Of a stretch of 64,000 bases of DNA, positions 46,977-55,834 are shown piece by piece. This DNA comes from Rhodanobacter thiooxydans LCS2 (GTDB lineage Bacteria > Pseudomonadota > Gammaproteobacteria > Xanthomonadales > Rhodanobacteraceae). The stretch's first letter is position 1. Each line of letters begins with the position of its first letter. A program made the position numbers and the translations under genes. Below the pieces are notes generated by a model. The model saw only the letters and a list, made by a program, of their open reading frames with translations, was not told where the DNA came from and searched no databases. The stretch covers positions 124,001-188,000 of the forward strand of contig NZ_AJXW01000043.1 in NCBI RefSeq assembly GCF_000264375.1, in the 5' to 3' direction.

Positions 46977-47758
46977 GTGCAGCCCTCTTGGTTGTTGAAC
47001 GCCACGACCAGGCCCTGCACGAGCAGGTCCCGCAGGCAGGGTTGAAGATCGAAAGCGGCATCCAGGTCCATGGCCGCCCGGTGGGCTGCAGCCACGTCGC
47101 CGCCCGCGGCCAGCACGTCGATGCAGCGGAACGTGGCGGGGTCGACGGCAGCCATGACCACCTCGCCGCCATCACGCCACAGCAGGACGCTCTCGCCACC
47201 CCGATCGGGACGCGGAGCGGGCCCGACGGGCGACTGGCACCAACGCCACAGCGTGAGCACGGCCCAGCGGCTGTGCAGCAGATGCAGGCTCGGATGCAAG
47301 CGCAGGTGCAGCTGGCGCGGTTCCACTGCAGCCGCGTCGGCGGCGGCGTGGGCGTCGGCGGGCGTCGCATCCGGCGCCAGCACGGTCAGCTGGCGCAGCC
47401 AGTCCAGCCTCGCGATGTCCGCCAGGTAGCCCAGCGACCGGGCCTGCGGCATCGCCTCGATGAACCCGGGCAACGCGCCGCCGAACGACTGCAGGTTGCC
47501 GCAGGTCGAGGGATGCCGCTGCCGGTAACGCGCCGCCATCGCGTCGAAGAAATCCTCGCCCACCAGCGCGTGCACGGTGGGGAAAGTGTCGTGCAGGGCC
47601 GCCTCGAGGGTCGCGGCCACCGCGTTGCGGTAGATGCGCAGCCGCGCCGCCGGGTCCAGCCCGGCGCCGTCGATCCATGCCGCCACGTCGTCGCCGTGGC
47701 CCAGCACGGCCGCGGCGAAGCCCTGCTGCAGTTCATGCAATCGCGGTGCGGCAGGCAT
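46973..47758 (-). CDS. bufC: DUF2063 protein BufC
   Basis: A 261-residue DUF2063 protein: LHELQQGFAAAVLGHGD, then RLRIYRNAVAATLEAALHDT and FPTVHALVGEDFF at the N-terminus, typical of BufC/HvfC. In bufferin systems this is the partner that recruits the precursor peptide to the BufB oxygenase. The ATG at 47758 with GAGGAGCTGC upstream overlaps bufB by 26 nt. Confidence 0.9.
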   Translation of the reverse strand: MPAAPRLHELQQGFAAAVLGHGDDVAAWIDGAGLDPAARLRIYRNAVAATLEAALHDTFPTVHALVGEDFFDAMAARYRQRHPSTCGNLQSFGGALPGFIEAMPQARSLGYLADIARLDWLRQLTVLAPDATPADAHAAADAAAVEPRQLHLRLHPSLHLLHSRWAVLTLWRWCQSPVGPAPRPDRGGESVLLWRDGGEVVMAAVDPATFRCIDVLAAGGDVAAAHRAAMDLDAAFDLQPCLRDLLVQGLVVAFNNQEGCT

Positions 47759-48599
47759 GCAGCTCCTCCTCGGCACGGGCGGCTTCGGCCAGCAGCACCT
47801 CCAGTTCGGGAATATCCTGGTCCCATTCGATCAGGGTCGGCTGCGGTCCGCACAGTTCCAGCGCCTCGCGGTAGAGCGCCCATACCTCGTCGGCGACCGG
47901 ACGGCTGTGGCTGTCGATCAGCAGCGGCACCGGCAGGCGGTCCTTGCGCAGAAAGCCGGCGAGGTGGATCTCGCGCACCGAGGCATGCGGCATGGCGCGC
48001 AGGTACTCGCCCGGGTCGAAACCGTGATTGACGCTGTTGACGTAAACATTGTTCACGTCCAGCAGCAGGCCGCAGCCGCTGCGGCGTACCAGTTCGGCGA
48101 CGAAGGCCGACTCCGGCATGTCGGCATGGCGGAAGTTGAGATAGCTCGAAACGTTCTCGACCAGGAACTCGCGCCCCAGCGCGTCCTGCACCTGCTGCAC
48201 GCGCGAGACCACCAGGTCCAGCGCTTCCCACGTATACGGCAGGGGTAACAGATCGTTCAGGTGGATGCCGCCGATGGCGCCCCAGCAGATGTGGTCCGAG
48301 ACCAACGCGGGCTGGTAGCGGTCGACCAGCTGCCGCAGGCGGCCCAGGTGCGCAACATCGAGCGCATCGGCCGAGCCCAGCGACAGGCCGACGCCGTGCA
48401 GACTGAGCGGATAGTCGGCGCGGATGCGCTCCAGCGCCGCGTGCATCGGCCCGCCGGCGGCAAAATAGTTCTCGCTGTGCACCTCGAACCACGGCACCCG
48501 CGGCCGCTCCTGCAGTACCCGGGCGATGTGCGGCGCGCGCAAGCCGATCCCGGCGGCTGCCGGGATCGGGTGCTGCGCATGGGGCAGCAGGCAGCTCAT
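47733..48599 (-). CDS. bufB: DUF692 multinuclear iron oxygenase BufB
   Basis: A 288-residue TIM-barrel enzyme of the MNIO (DUF692) family: VPWFEVHSENYFAAGGP, YPLSLHGVGLSLGS, LVSDHICWG, FLVENVSSYLNF, LLLDVNNVYVNSVNHG, REIHLAGFLR and LIEWDQDIPE hold the conserved His, Glu, Asp and Asn iron ligands. BufB modifies cysteines of the precursor to make a copper-binding peptide. It starts 9 nt after bufA. Confidence 0.95.
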   Translation of the reverse strand: MSCLLPHAQHPIPAAAGIGLRAPHIARVLQERPRVPWFEVHSENYFAAGGPMHAALERIRADYPLSLHGVGLSLGSADALDVAHLGRLRQLVDRYQPALVSDHICWGAIGGIHLNDLLPLPYTWEALDLVVSRVQQVQDALGREFLVENVSSYLNFRHADMPESAFVAELVRRSGCGLLLDVNNVYVNSVNHGFDPGEYLRAMPHASVREIHLAGFLRKDRLPVPLLIDSHSRPVADEVWALYREALELCGPQPTLIEWDQDIPELEVLLAEAARAEEELHACRTAIA

Positions 48600-48607
48600 G
48601 GCCTGAC

Positions 48608-48904
48608 TCAGCCCTTCTCAGTCGGTGTGGTGGAGCCGCCGTCGATCTTCTCGCACAGGCCGGCCGGCAAGGCCACGAACGCGTTGGCGTCGCGCGCCTT
48701 GCTGTCCTGGCCGGCGCACGAATGCCCCGGCGACTTGCAGTCGTTCTTGTGCGCCGCATTGATGCCGTAGCACTTGACCATGGCCATGTTGGCCGACTTC
48801 GTGTCGTTCGCGCCGTTCGGTGCCGGGCTGGCGGTGGCGACCGATGCCACGCCAAGGGTCAGCGCACCGGCCAGGGCGACCTTGAGCAGACTGTCGTAGT
48901 TCAT
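48608..48904 (-). CDS. bufA: bufferin precursor BufA (DUF2282)
   Basis: A 98-residue exported peptide precursor with a Sec signal (LLKVALAGALTLGVASVATA) and the DUF2282 cysteine pattern: KCYGINAAHKNDC, SPGHSCAGQD, LPAGLCEKIDGG. BufA peptides chelate copper in the periplasm after BufB/BufC processing. The ATG at 48904 has GGAGATACCC upstream. An ECF-type promoter ends 41 nt before it. Confidence 0.94.
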   Translation of the reverse strand: MNYDSLLKVALAGALTLGVASVATASPAPNGANDTKSANMAMVKCYGINAAHKNDCKSPGHSCAGQDSKARDANAFVALPAGLCEKIDGGSTTPTEKG

Positions 48905-48945
48905 GATGGGTATCTCCGTAAGGTGAGCCGGGGCATCCGGCACCT

Positions 48946-48976
48946 CATAGAGCCGCCTGGAAGGCCAAAGGATTCA
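48946..48976 (-). promoter_or_regulatory. ECF-type promoter of the bufferin operon
   Basis: Minus strand: TGAATCCTTT, 14 nt, then CTCTATG, 41 nt before the bufA ATG. Same boxes and spacing as the promoter of the sigma gene. Confidence 0.83.
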
Positions 48977-49160
48977 CGATACGGGTGTGCTGCATACGTG
49001 CCATCGAGTTAATCAGGCAGCAAGGCGGCAAGGCGGCAGGCGTCGGCTGCGCCGCCACGGCAACATCATCCGTCGGCGGGCAACATACTGGTGCGGGCGC
49101 CGACCTGCGGCCGCGGCGTACCGATTGCAACGCGGCCCTCGATGGCGTCAAGCTGCACGA

Positions 49161-49583
49161 ATGAACCACAGACCGGCAAAAATCTGGCACTCGTATCGCA
49201 GCCTGCCCCGCTGGGTACAGGTCTGGGTAGGCTTCGTGCTGATACCGGTCAACGTGTTGCCGTTCCTGCTGCTGGACACCTGGAGCGGGCGTGCGGGTGC
49301 CGCGGCCGCCCTCTTTGTGGTGGCCACCAACCTGCCGATCATGTGGTTCGCCGGCGGCATGAGCCGGGCAATGTCGCTGCCGCACCTGCTGGCCTGGGTT
49401 CCGCTGGAAATCGCGTTGGTTCTGCGCATCTCCGGTGCCGCCGGCAATCTACCGCCGTCAACGGCCGAACTGGCCCTCGCGATCGCCCTGTTGCTCATCA
49501 ACGGCATTTCGCTGGCGTTCGACGCGCTCGACTCGTGGCGCTGGTTGCGGGGACAGCGCGAGGTACCCGGAACTGCCGCCTGA
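49161..49583 (+). CDS. small multi-pass membrane protein, unknown function
   Basis: A 140-residue protein with four predicted helices (VQVWVGFVLIPVNVLPFLLL, AAAALFVVATNLPIMWFA, AWVPLEIALVLRISG, ELALAIALLLINGISLAF). No family named. It is divergent from bufA. The ATG at 49161 gives a short basic cytoplasmic start (NHRPAKIWHSYRSLPRW). Confidence 0.7.
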   Translation: MNHRPAKIWHSYRSLPRWVQVWVGFVLIPVNVLPFLLLDTWSGRAGAAAALFVVATNLPIMWFAGGMSRAMSLPHLLAWVPLEIALVLRISGAAGNLPPSTAELALAIALLLINGISLAFDALDSWRWLRGQREVPGTAA

Positions 49584-49689
49584 GTCTGCGGTGGCGGGGA
49601 ACGGCATCAGCCGCGTACCGCCACTGACGACCGACGCGAGCCGGCTTCCTGCCATCCATGGGTGGACGCACATTCCATCGCCGGCAGGG

Positions 49690-51141
49690 TCATCGCCGTC
49701 CAAGCCCCGCCGGCCCTGCAGCGGTCGTGGCATGTGGATCCACCAAGGCAGACTGCTCATCGCGCAGTTCGCGCAGGAAGTGCTGAAACTCCGGCGCCTG
49801 AGTCAGCAAGCGCCCGGCCAGCGAGCGCAGCGCATCGACCTGGTCGGCATGCAGGTGAAATGCCGTCGGCATCGCATTGAATCGCTGCCGTTCGGCACGG
49901 TCCTCGATCTGGCTGAAGGTCAGCACGGCAAAGTTCACGTCCACCGTGGGGGCTCCCGCCGGACGCAGCGCGTTGACGTGGCGTGCCCACATCAGGAAGC
50001 CGTTCTTCGCCAGCGCCGCGGTCTCGTTGTTGAGTATGCCCAGTGAAGCGTCGAACGAGGCGCGCAAGGTATCGATCGTTCCCGGAGCGCGCCCCCGTTC
50101 GGACCATGGGTAGGGCGCATAGACCTGGGCATTGGCGACGATGACCAGCACATGCCGCACACGGCGCAGCTGTTCCGGCGTGAAGGCACCGGCCATGTCC
50201 GGCACGTTGCCGTACTGCGCCACCGGACTCATCATCGAGCCGCGTACGCCGAGGTTGTCGGTGATGCCGCCGTCGACCAAGCGCAGGATCGGCATCCGTT
50301 CCGGCTCGTCGTAGCGCGACAATGCCAGCGCCACGGCATGGCGGCGTGACAGCAGATCATCGTGCGCCAGCGACTGCGCTATCCAAGGCTGGTGTCGTTG
50401 CGGGCAATCGGGATAGTTGCGCAACGCGATCGGCGCGAACAACCCCGACACGGCAGCCGATGCCATCACCGCGTTGGCCACCGGATAGGTCGACAGATCC
50501 GAACAGAGAAAATCGAACTGCTGCTGGATGAAGGAAAACGTGGTGGCGTTGTTCAGGTCGCTGGCGTTGAGAATGACCATCGGCAGGCCCGCCGGCGACA
50601 TGTCGGCGAATGTTTTGCCCTCCAGCAGGGTCCGGTCGAGATAGGCGGCAACCAGATCGCTGCGGTTGTAGTGGCGGCCGGCAATCGACAACAGATGATC
50701 CGGGCGCCCCAGCAGGCCCAGCAGCTCGCCTTGCCAGTCGCGATAGAGGAAGCGGGTCCGGAAGTCACCAAAAATGCGGTCGCCGAACAGGCCGTAATAC
50801 GCCGCGGTGTAGCTGCCGCCGGAAACCGAGGTGACCACATCGACCAGGTCGAGCAATCGCGTCGGCTGGCCGCCTGACGGGACCTCGGTGTCGCGCAGCT
50901 TTTCCAGCACACCGTAGCTGAAGGCAGCCGCGCGGGTGCCCCCGCCGGAAAACGCAAGCACCACGAAGGTGTCGCGGGGAGCGTGCGGGAATCGCGTCCT
51001 GAATTCGTAGCGATCCTCCACCCCGGCCGGCTTGATCCGGGTATTCCAGGTCCGCGTGGCGCAACCGGCCAGCACACACAGCGCGAGGCCAAGCAGCAGG
51101 AATGGCCAGCCGCACGGCAGATGACGGGACGCAGGCGTCAC
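49690..51141 (-). CDS. patatin-like phospholipase, probable lipoprotein
   Basis: A protein of about 483 residues: signal with lipobox (LLLGLALCVLAGC), then a patatin domain with the oxyanion loop AFSGGGTRAAAFSYG, the nucleophile region VVTSVSGGSYTAAYYG and the catalytic Asp in LRLVDGGITDNLG. It should be a periplasm-facing lipid acyl hydrolase. The start is uncertain: GTG at 51141 gives a compact signal peptide, while the open frame extends much farther upstream through the DUF427 region in another frame. Confidence 0.8.
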   Translation of the reverse strand: MTPASRHLPCGWPFLLLGLALCVLAGCATRTWNTRIKPAGVEDRYEFRTRFPHAPRDTFVVLAFSGGGTRAAAFSYGVLEKLRDTEVPSGGQPTRLLDLVDVVTSVSGGSYTAAYYGLFGDRIFGDFRTRFLYRDWQGELLGLLGRPDHLLSIAGRHYNRSDLVAAYLDRTLLEGKTFADMSPAGLPMVILNASDLNNATTFSFIQQQFDFLCSDLSTYPVANAVMASAAVSGLFAPIALRNYPDCPQRHQPWIAQSLAHDDLLSRRHAVALALSRYDEPERMPILRLVDGGITDNLGVRGSMMSPVAQYGNVPDMAGAFTPEQLRRVRHVLVIVANAQVYAPYPWSERGRAPGTIDTLRASFDASLGILNNETAALAKNGFLMWARHVNALRPAGAPTVDVNFAVLTFSQIEDRAERQRFNAMPTAFHLHADQVDALRSLAGRLLTQAPEFQHFLRELRDEQSALVDPHATTAAGPAGLGRR

Positions 51142-51191
51142 GGCCTTGTCCGCGTTGCGGTCGGCATGGTCCGTCCCCGGCCTGGGTGGTT

Positions 51192-51473
51192 TCAGGCGCG
51201 CACCGTGACGCCGTGCCAGAACGCGACGTATCCACGGATCTCCGCCGCTTCCGGCTTGGGCTGCGGGTAGTACCACGCCGCCGCAGGATTGACCTCGTCG
51301 TCGACCACCACATCGAAATAGCTGGCCGTGCCTTTCCAGGAACACACCGAATGCCGGGTGCTGTCGCGCAGGTGCTCGCGCCTGAGCGACTCCGGCGGGA
51401 AATAGTGATTGCCCTCGATCACGATCGTGTGCTCGCTCTCGGCGATCACGCTGCCTTGCCACGTGGCGCGCAT
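51192..51473 (-). CDS. DUF427 domain protein
   Basis: A complete 93-residue DUF427 protein: MRATWQGSVIAES, EGNHYFPPESLRREHL, TRHSVCSWKGTASYFDV, NPAAAWYYPQPKPEA and VAFWHGVTV. Biochemical function unknown. A good ribosome-binding site (GAGGAGATACCC) precedes the ATG. A promoter matching the ECF motif lies about 200 nt upstream at 51675-51705, so it may belong to the same regulon as bufA. The patatin gene follows. Confidence 0.88.
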   Translation of the reverse strand: MRATWQGSVIAESEHTIVIEGNHYFPPESLRREHLRDSTRHSVCSWKGTASYFDVVVDDEVNPAAAWYYPQPKPEAAEIRGYVAFWHGVTVRA

Positions 51474-51674
51474 GGGTATCTCCTCGTTGCGGTTGGTCGA
51501 GGTTGCAGGGTGTCGGAAAAAACCGGAACCGATGCTGCCGCCCGTTCACGCCAGCCGGGTGATTCGTCATCAGCGGTGAAGACGCGCGCGGCAGCTCAGG
51601 CAGGCTCGGAATCCATGGCAACGGATGCGGGGGAATGGCCATGGATTTCCCGCTGCCGCGCGACGCCCTCAGCC

Positions 51675-51705
51675 GATAGAGGGACCGGACCGGCCGAAGG
51701 ATTCA
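51675..51705 (-). promoter_or_regulatory. ECF-type promoter upstream of DUF427 gene
   Basis: Minus strand: TGAATCCTTC, 14 nt, then CTCTATC. Each box differs by one base from the bufA promoter and the spacing is identical. It lies 9 nt after the AraC-family gene and about 200 nt before the DUF427 ATG. The leader between shows no supported gene. Confidence 0.65.
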
Positions 51706-51713
51706 ACGAAGTT

Positions 51714-52568
51714 TCAAAGCGATCGCGAGACACCCGGCGAGTGTCCGTGGAGGCGCTTGAAGGCGCGGCTGAAGGCCGCCTCCGTCGCATAACCGGCGAT
51801 CACCGCCGCTTCGGCCACGCTGACACTGCGCTCGGCCAGCGCCGACTTCGCCTGCTGCATGCGCAGGCCAGTGACGTACCCCATCGGGGTGGCCCCGGTC
51901 GAGTGGGCAAATCGCCGGGCGAATGCCGCCCGCGACAGATGCACCCGGTCGGCGAGCATCGCCACCGTCCAGGGCTGCTGCGGATCCCGATGGATGGCCA
52001 GCAAGGCCGGGCCGAGATGCGGATCGAAAATCGCGGTCAGCAGCCCGTGCGCGACCGTGCCGGCGGCCAGGCACTGCCGCAGCGCGTACATGAACAGCGC
52101 ATCGGAAAGCTTGTCCATCAGCGCCATCGCGCCGGGACCGTTCAACTCCGCTTCGGCGACGATCAACTGCAGCAGGGCCGCCGGAGCGCCGGAGTCCCCG
52201 CCATCCGGCTGCGGAGCGTGCCGAAGCAACAGTTGCGCCGGCAGCGAAGCCAGCAGCACTTCCGACAACGGCGAGTCGAACTCGAAGTAGCCGCACAGCA
52301 GCAGCGTGGGAACGTCGCCGTCGGCGTCCACCGACGCGATCAGGCAATGGTCCAGCGGGCGGTTGAACAGTACTGCGTCGCCGGCCCGAAGCAGGATGTC
52401 ATCGGCACTGCCGTCATGCCGCATCACGCAGCGGCCGGTGGCCACCAGGTGGAACATCGCCTTGCGCTCGTATTCGCCATCGACCACCCACTGCCCGCAA
52501 TGCGTGGTCCGGTGGAACACGCGCGTCTGCAGGCGGAGGTGCCGCATCAATTCACTCAGTTCGTCCAC
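51714..52568 (-). CDS. AraC-family regulator, RclR-like
   Basis: A 284-residue activator: N-terminal cupin_6 sensor (residues 1-170) and C-terminal double HTH (WTVAMLADRVHLSRAAFARR, then SVAEAAVIAGYATEAAFSRA). Cys24 (RTTHCGQW) and Cys92 (LLLCGYF) match, with the same offset, the two cysteines of E. coli RclR (21 and 89) that sense hypochlorous acid. It is divergent from a run of AhpD-like and accessory genes it probably controls. Confidence 0.87.
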   Translation of the reverse strand: MDELSELMRHLRLQTRVFHRTTHCGQWVVDGEYERKAMFHLVATGRCVMRHDGSADDILLRAGDAVLFNRPLDHCLIASVDADGDVPTLLLCGYFEFDSPLSEVLLASLPAQLLLRHAPQPDGGDSGAPAALLQLIVAEAELNGPGAMALMDKLSDALFMYALRQCLAAGTVAHGLLTAIFDPHLGPALLAIHRDPQQPWTVAMLADRVHLSRAAFARRFAHSTGATPMGYVTGLRMQQAKSALAERSVSVAEAAVIAGYATEAAFSRAFKRLHGHSPGVSRSL

Positions 52569-52708
52569 GGCGGCTCCAGATCAAGACGCGGAGACAAGCA
52601 TGCGCGCGTTGCGGACATGGTTGCGTTTGCGGTCGAGGGCCAAAGTATGCCCATGGCCGGTTCGTCATTCGATCGGCCATCCATCAACCCATCCATGGAG
52701 TATGAACC

Positions 52709-53266
52709 ATGAGCGAATTCACCTTGCAGACCCCCGATTCCGCCCCGGAAGCAGCACGCCCGCTGCTGCGGGGCGCACGCGACAAGATGGGCTTTGTGCC
52801 CAACCTGTATGCCAACCTCGCCAACGCGCCGGCGGCGCTGGAAGCCTACTTCGGGCTTTCCGCGCAGTTCGACAAGACTTCGTTCAACCCGGTGGAACGC
52901 CAGGTAGTGCTGCTGGCCGCCAGCGTGGAAAACGGATGTGAATTCTGCGTCGCCGCCCATTCAGTGATCGCTCGCAAGATAGCCAAGGCTCCCGATGCGG
53001 TCGTCGACGCGTTGCGCAACCGCACCACCCTGCCCGACGCCCGGCTGGAAGCCCTGGCCACGTTCACCCGCCGCATGGTGAAGGAGCGCGGCTGGGTGGC
53101 CGGAGCCCCGCTGCAGGCCTTCCTCAAGGCCGGCTTCACCCACCAGCAGGCGCTGGAAGTGGTGCTTGGCGTCGCCATGAAGACGCTCAGCAACTACGCC
53201 AACCACCTGACCGGAACCCGGACCAACGAGCAGTTCGCCAGCGAGGCATGGAAGCGCCAGGCGTGA
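52709..53266 (+). CDS. AhpD-like carboxymuconolactone decarboxylase-family protein
   Basis: A 185-residue CMD-fold protein with a redox-active Cys77-EF-Cys80 and His84 (GCEFCVAAHS), the peroxidase signature of AhpD-like proteins. It is first in the plus-strand run, 140 nt from the divergent RclR-like gene. It probably detoxifies reactive chlorine or peroxides, like RclX of Pseudomonas (inference). Confidence 0.87.
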   Translation: MSEFTLQTPDSAPEAARPLLRGARDKMGFVPNLYANLANAPAALEAYFGLSAQFDKTSFNPVERQVVLLAASVENGCEFCVAAHSVIARKIAKAPDAVVDALRNRTTLPDARLEALATFTRRMVKERGWVAGAPLQAFLKAGFTHQQALEVVLGVAMKTLSNYANHLTGTRTNEQFASEAWKRQA

Positions 53267-53336
53267 AGTTTTCGGCAAACACCGCGGACTGATGCATTCG
53301 GCCCGCAGCATACCCAATCATCAGGAAATCAGGTCC

Positions 53337-54086
53337 ATGCACTACATGCAAAAGACTCTCACACTTCTTGCGGCATCCGCGGGTATCGGTTTCGCAGCCG
53401 GCCCCGCCCATGCACAACTTCCCAAGACCACCATGCAGGTCGACCACGCCAATACCGCGCTGGTCGTGATTGACCCGCAGGTCGACTTCCTCAGCCCCAA
53501 GGGCGTGACCTGGGGGCTGGTCGGCAAGAGCGTCGAGGCCAACCACACCGTTGAAAACCTCGACACCCTGTTCAAGGCCGCGAAGGACAGCAACATGCTG
53601 GTCGTCATTTCGCCCCACTACTACTATCCGTGGGACCACGGCTGGAAATTCGGTGGCCCGCTTGAAGTGGCGATGCACAAGATCGGCATGTTCGACCGCA
53701 AGGGCCCCCTGAGCCTCGACGGGTTCGAGAACTCCGGCGCCGACTGGATGCCGCAGTACAAGAAGTACATCAATGACGGCAAGACCATCGTCACCAGTCC
53801 GCACAAGGTCTACGGCCCACAGACGAACGATCTGGCGTTGCAGCTTCGCAAGCACGGCATTTCGAAGGTGATACTCGCCGGCATGTCGGCCAACCTCTGT
53901 GTCGAAAGCCACCTGAGGGAACTGCTGGAGCAAGGTTTCGAAGTCGAAGTGGTGAAGGACGCCACCGCTGCCGCGCAATTGCCGGGGCTCGACGGCTACG
54001 CCGCCGCTTTGACGAACTTCCAGATGATCGCCAATGACGTGGTGACCACCCAGGAAGCGAAGGACGCCATCCTCGCCACCAGGTAA
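53337..54086 (+). CDS. exported isochorismatase-family hydrolase
   Basis: A 249-residue protein with a Sec signal (TLTLLAASAGIGFAAGPAHA) and an isochorismatase-like domain: Asp in ALVVIDPQVDF, then Cys in ILAGMSANLCVESHLRELL. Export is unusual in this fold. YcaC-type relatives are induced by oxidants. An alternative ATG lies three codons in. It follows the AhpD-like gene by 70 nt. Confidence 0.87.
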   Translation: MHYMQKTLTLLAASAGIGFAAGPAHAQLPKTTMQVDHANTALVVIDPQVDFLSPKGVTWGLVGKSVEANHTVENLDTLFKAAKDSNMLVVISPHYYYPWDHGWKFGGPLEVAMHKIGMFDRKGPLSLDGFENSGADWMPQYKKYINDGKTIVTSPHKVYGPQTNDLALQLRKHGISKVILAGMSANLCVESHLRELLEQGFEVEVVKDATAAAQLPGLDGYAAALTNFQMIANDVVTTQEAKDAILATR

Positions 54087-54244
54087 CCGCCTTCGACCGT
54101 GCAGCCCTTCCGGGAAGGAAGGACTGCCCGGGTCGATTGCATCGAACACCAGCAGGGCGCACCCCTGCGTTCGAGCAGAAGCAAAGCGTACCGACAGATT
54201 CCCTGGCGCGCGCGAAGTGCTCCCCAACCATGAGCAGGAAAACC

Positions 54245-54565
54245 ATGATCAAGGTCAGTGTGATGTACCCCGATGCCCCGGAAGCACGGTTCGACCATGC
54301 GTACTACCGCGACACGCACATGCCGCTGGTGAAGCAACGCATGAGCGAGAGCTGCCGGTACTACTCGATCGACAAGGGGCTGGCCGGCGGGGCGCCCGGG
54401 GCAGCTCCGGCCTACATCGGCATGAGCCATATTTTCTGTGACTCGGTGGAAGCCTTTCAGAACGGCTTCGGACCGCACGCCGCCGAACTCATGGCCGACC
54501 TTCCCAATTTCACGGACATCACGCCGGTCATACAGACCAGCGAGGTGATGGTCGAGCGCGGCTGA
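54245..54565 (+). CDS. EthD-family protein
   Basis: A 106-residue dimeric alpha/beta-barrel protein (KVSVMYPDAPEARFDHAYYR, then DTHMPLVKQRM and FGPHAAELMADLPNFTDI), typical of the EthD family, which is linked to ether or quinone metabolism. The ATG at 54245 with AGGA upstream is preferred to earlier in-frame starts. Confidence 0.87.
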   Translation: MIKVSVMYPDAPEARFDHAYYRDTHMPLVKQRMSESCRYYSIDKGLAGGAPGAAPAYIGMSHIFCDSVEAFQNGFGPHAAELMADLPNFTDITPVIQTSEVMVERG

Positions 54566-54648
54566 CCGGCCTTGCGTTGTCAATTCATCCATTCGGCAAA
54601 AGGATGACCGTCAGTCTGTCGCCCTCGTCTTCATCGGAGATCCATCCC

Positions 54649-55086
54649 ATGAACTCACCGAAACGGCTGGGCCGGGCACTGCTTGGGCTGCGCCTGTCGA
54701 TCTTTCTCGTGATGCTGATGTGGACGCTGGACAAATTCATCCGGCCCGAACACAGCGCCGGTGTATTCAGCCATTTTTACGCCGTCACCGGCCTCGGCCA
54801 GGGCGCCTTCTTCATGATCGGGGCGATGGAGCTGGTACTTCTTCTGGCCTTTGTTGCCGGGCTCGCGCGGCGTTACAGCTACGGTGCGGTATTGCTGCTG
54901 CATGCCGTCTCGACGCTGTCCGCCTGGCATCAATACGCGCACCCCTACGAAGGCACCAATCTGCTGTTCTTCGCCGCCTGGCCCATGCTTGCCGGATACG
55001 TGGCGCTCTATCTGCTGCGCGATGCCGACAGCATGACGATCGACGGCCGCAGACAAGTCGCTCGCGGCAACCCGGGCCATTCCTGA
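54649..55086 (+). CDS. DoxX-like four-helix membrane protein
   Basis: A 145-residue membrane protein (LGLRLSIFLVMLMWTLDKFI, then AFFMIGAMELVLLLAFVAGL and LLFFAAWPMLAGYVALYLL) of DoxX-like design. It lies between the EthD and dehalogenase genes in the likely RclR-type regulon. Function unknown; respiratory-quinone or thiol homeostasis is possible. The ATG at 54649 is preferred to an in-frame start at 54577. Confidence 0.78.
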   Translation: MNSPKRLGRALLGLRLSIFLVMLMWTLDKFIRPEHSAGVFSHFYAVTGLGQGAFFMIGAMELVLLLAFVAGLARRYSYGAVLLLHAVSTLSAWHQYAHPYEGTNLLFFAAWPMLAGYVALYLLRDADSMTIDGRRQVARGNPGHS

Positions 55087-55120
55087 ACCTCCTCCCCAAA
55101 CTGATGGAGGCATGGTCACC

Positions 55121-55834
55121 ATGACACACCCCGACATCGCGGTATTCGACGCCTACGGCACCTTGTTCGATGTGCACTCGGCGGTAGCCCGGCTGGCCGA
55201 TCGCATGGGCCCGAAGGCCGAAGACATATCCGGGCGATGGCGGCAGAAGCAGCTTGAATACACCTGGACCCGCAGCCTGATGCGGCGTTATGCGGATTTC
55301 TGGCAGGTAACCGGAGAAGCACTGGATTACGCCCTGGCCGCCGCGGGTCGCCGTGATGCCGCGCTGCGCTCGGCGCTGCTGGACGCCTACCGCGAGCTGG
55401 ATGCCTACCCCGAGGTACCCCGCGCCCTGGCCGGATACCGCGCGGCGGGGATGCGCGTTGCCGTGTTTTCCAATGCCACCCGTTCGATGCTGCAGACGGC
55501 GCTGACCGCCGCGCAGCTCGGCGACCTCGTCGACGTGGTGTATTCCGTGCACGAACTGCAGGTATTCAAGCCCGATGTCCGCGTCTACGCGGCGGCGGCC
55601 GACGCATTCGGCGTCGCACCGTCGGCCATCGCCTTTCATTCGTCCAACGCCTGGGATGTCGCCGGCGCGGCCTCCTCAAACTGGCATGCGTTGTGGATCA
55701 ACCGGGCCAGGCGTCCACCGGAATACCCGTGGATTACGGCGCCCGTTGTGCCTGATCTCGAGCAGGCACGGCGGCACGTCGTGGGAGAGCCGCCAGTTGC
55801 CGGCATCGACGACACTCGCAGAGGAGCGGATTGA
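55121..55834 (+). CDS. HAD-type (S)-2-haloacid dehalogenase
   Basis: A HAD hydrolase of 237 residues with the nucleophile Asp10 in AVFDAYGTLFD, Arg in TWTRSLMRRY, Ser/Asn in VFSNATRSML, Lys in LQVFKPDVRVY and FHSSNAWDVAGA, the type II haloacid dehalogenase pattern. The ATG at 55121 has GGAGG at a proper distance; ATG 55112 is too close to it. The next gene starts within its stop (TGATG). Dehalogenation suits a chlorine-stress cluster. Confidence 0.88.
   Translation: MTHPDIAVFDAYGTLFDVHSAVARLADRMGPKAEDISGRWRQKQLEYTWTRSLMRRYADFWQVTGEALDYALAAAGRRDAALRSALLDAYRELDAYPEVPRALAGYRAAGMRVAVFSNATRSMLQTALTAAQLGDLVDVVYSVHELQVFKPDVRVYAAAADAFGVAPSAIAFHSSNAWDVAGAASSNWHALWINRARRPPEYPWITAPVVPDLEQARRHVVGEPPVAGIDDTRRGAD

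Noticed and set aside
49690-51642. 650-codon version of the patatin gene starting upstream of DUF427
   Set aside because: It would run through the DUF427 gene in another frame; the lipoprotein signal supports a start near 51141.
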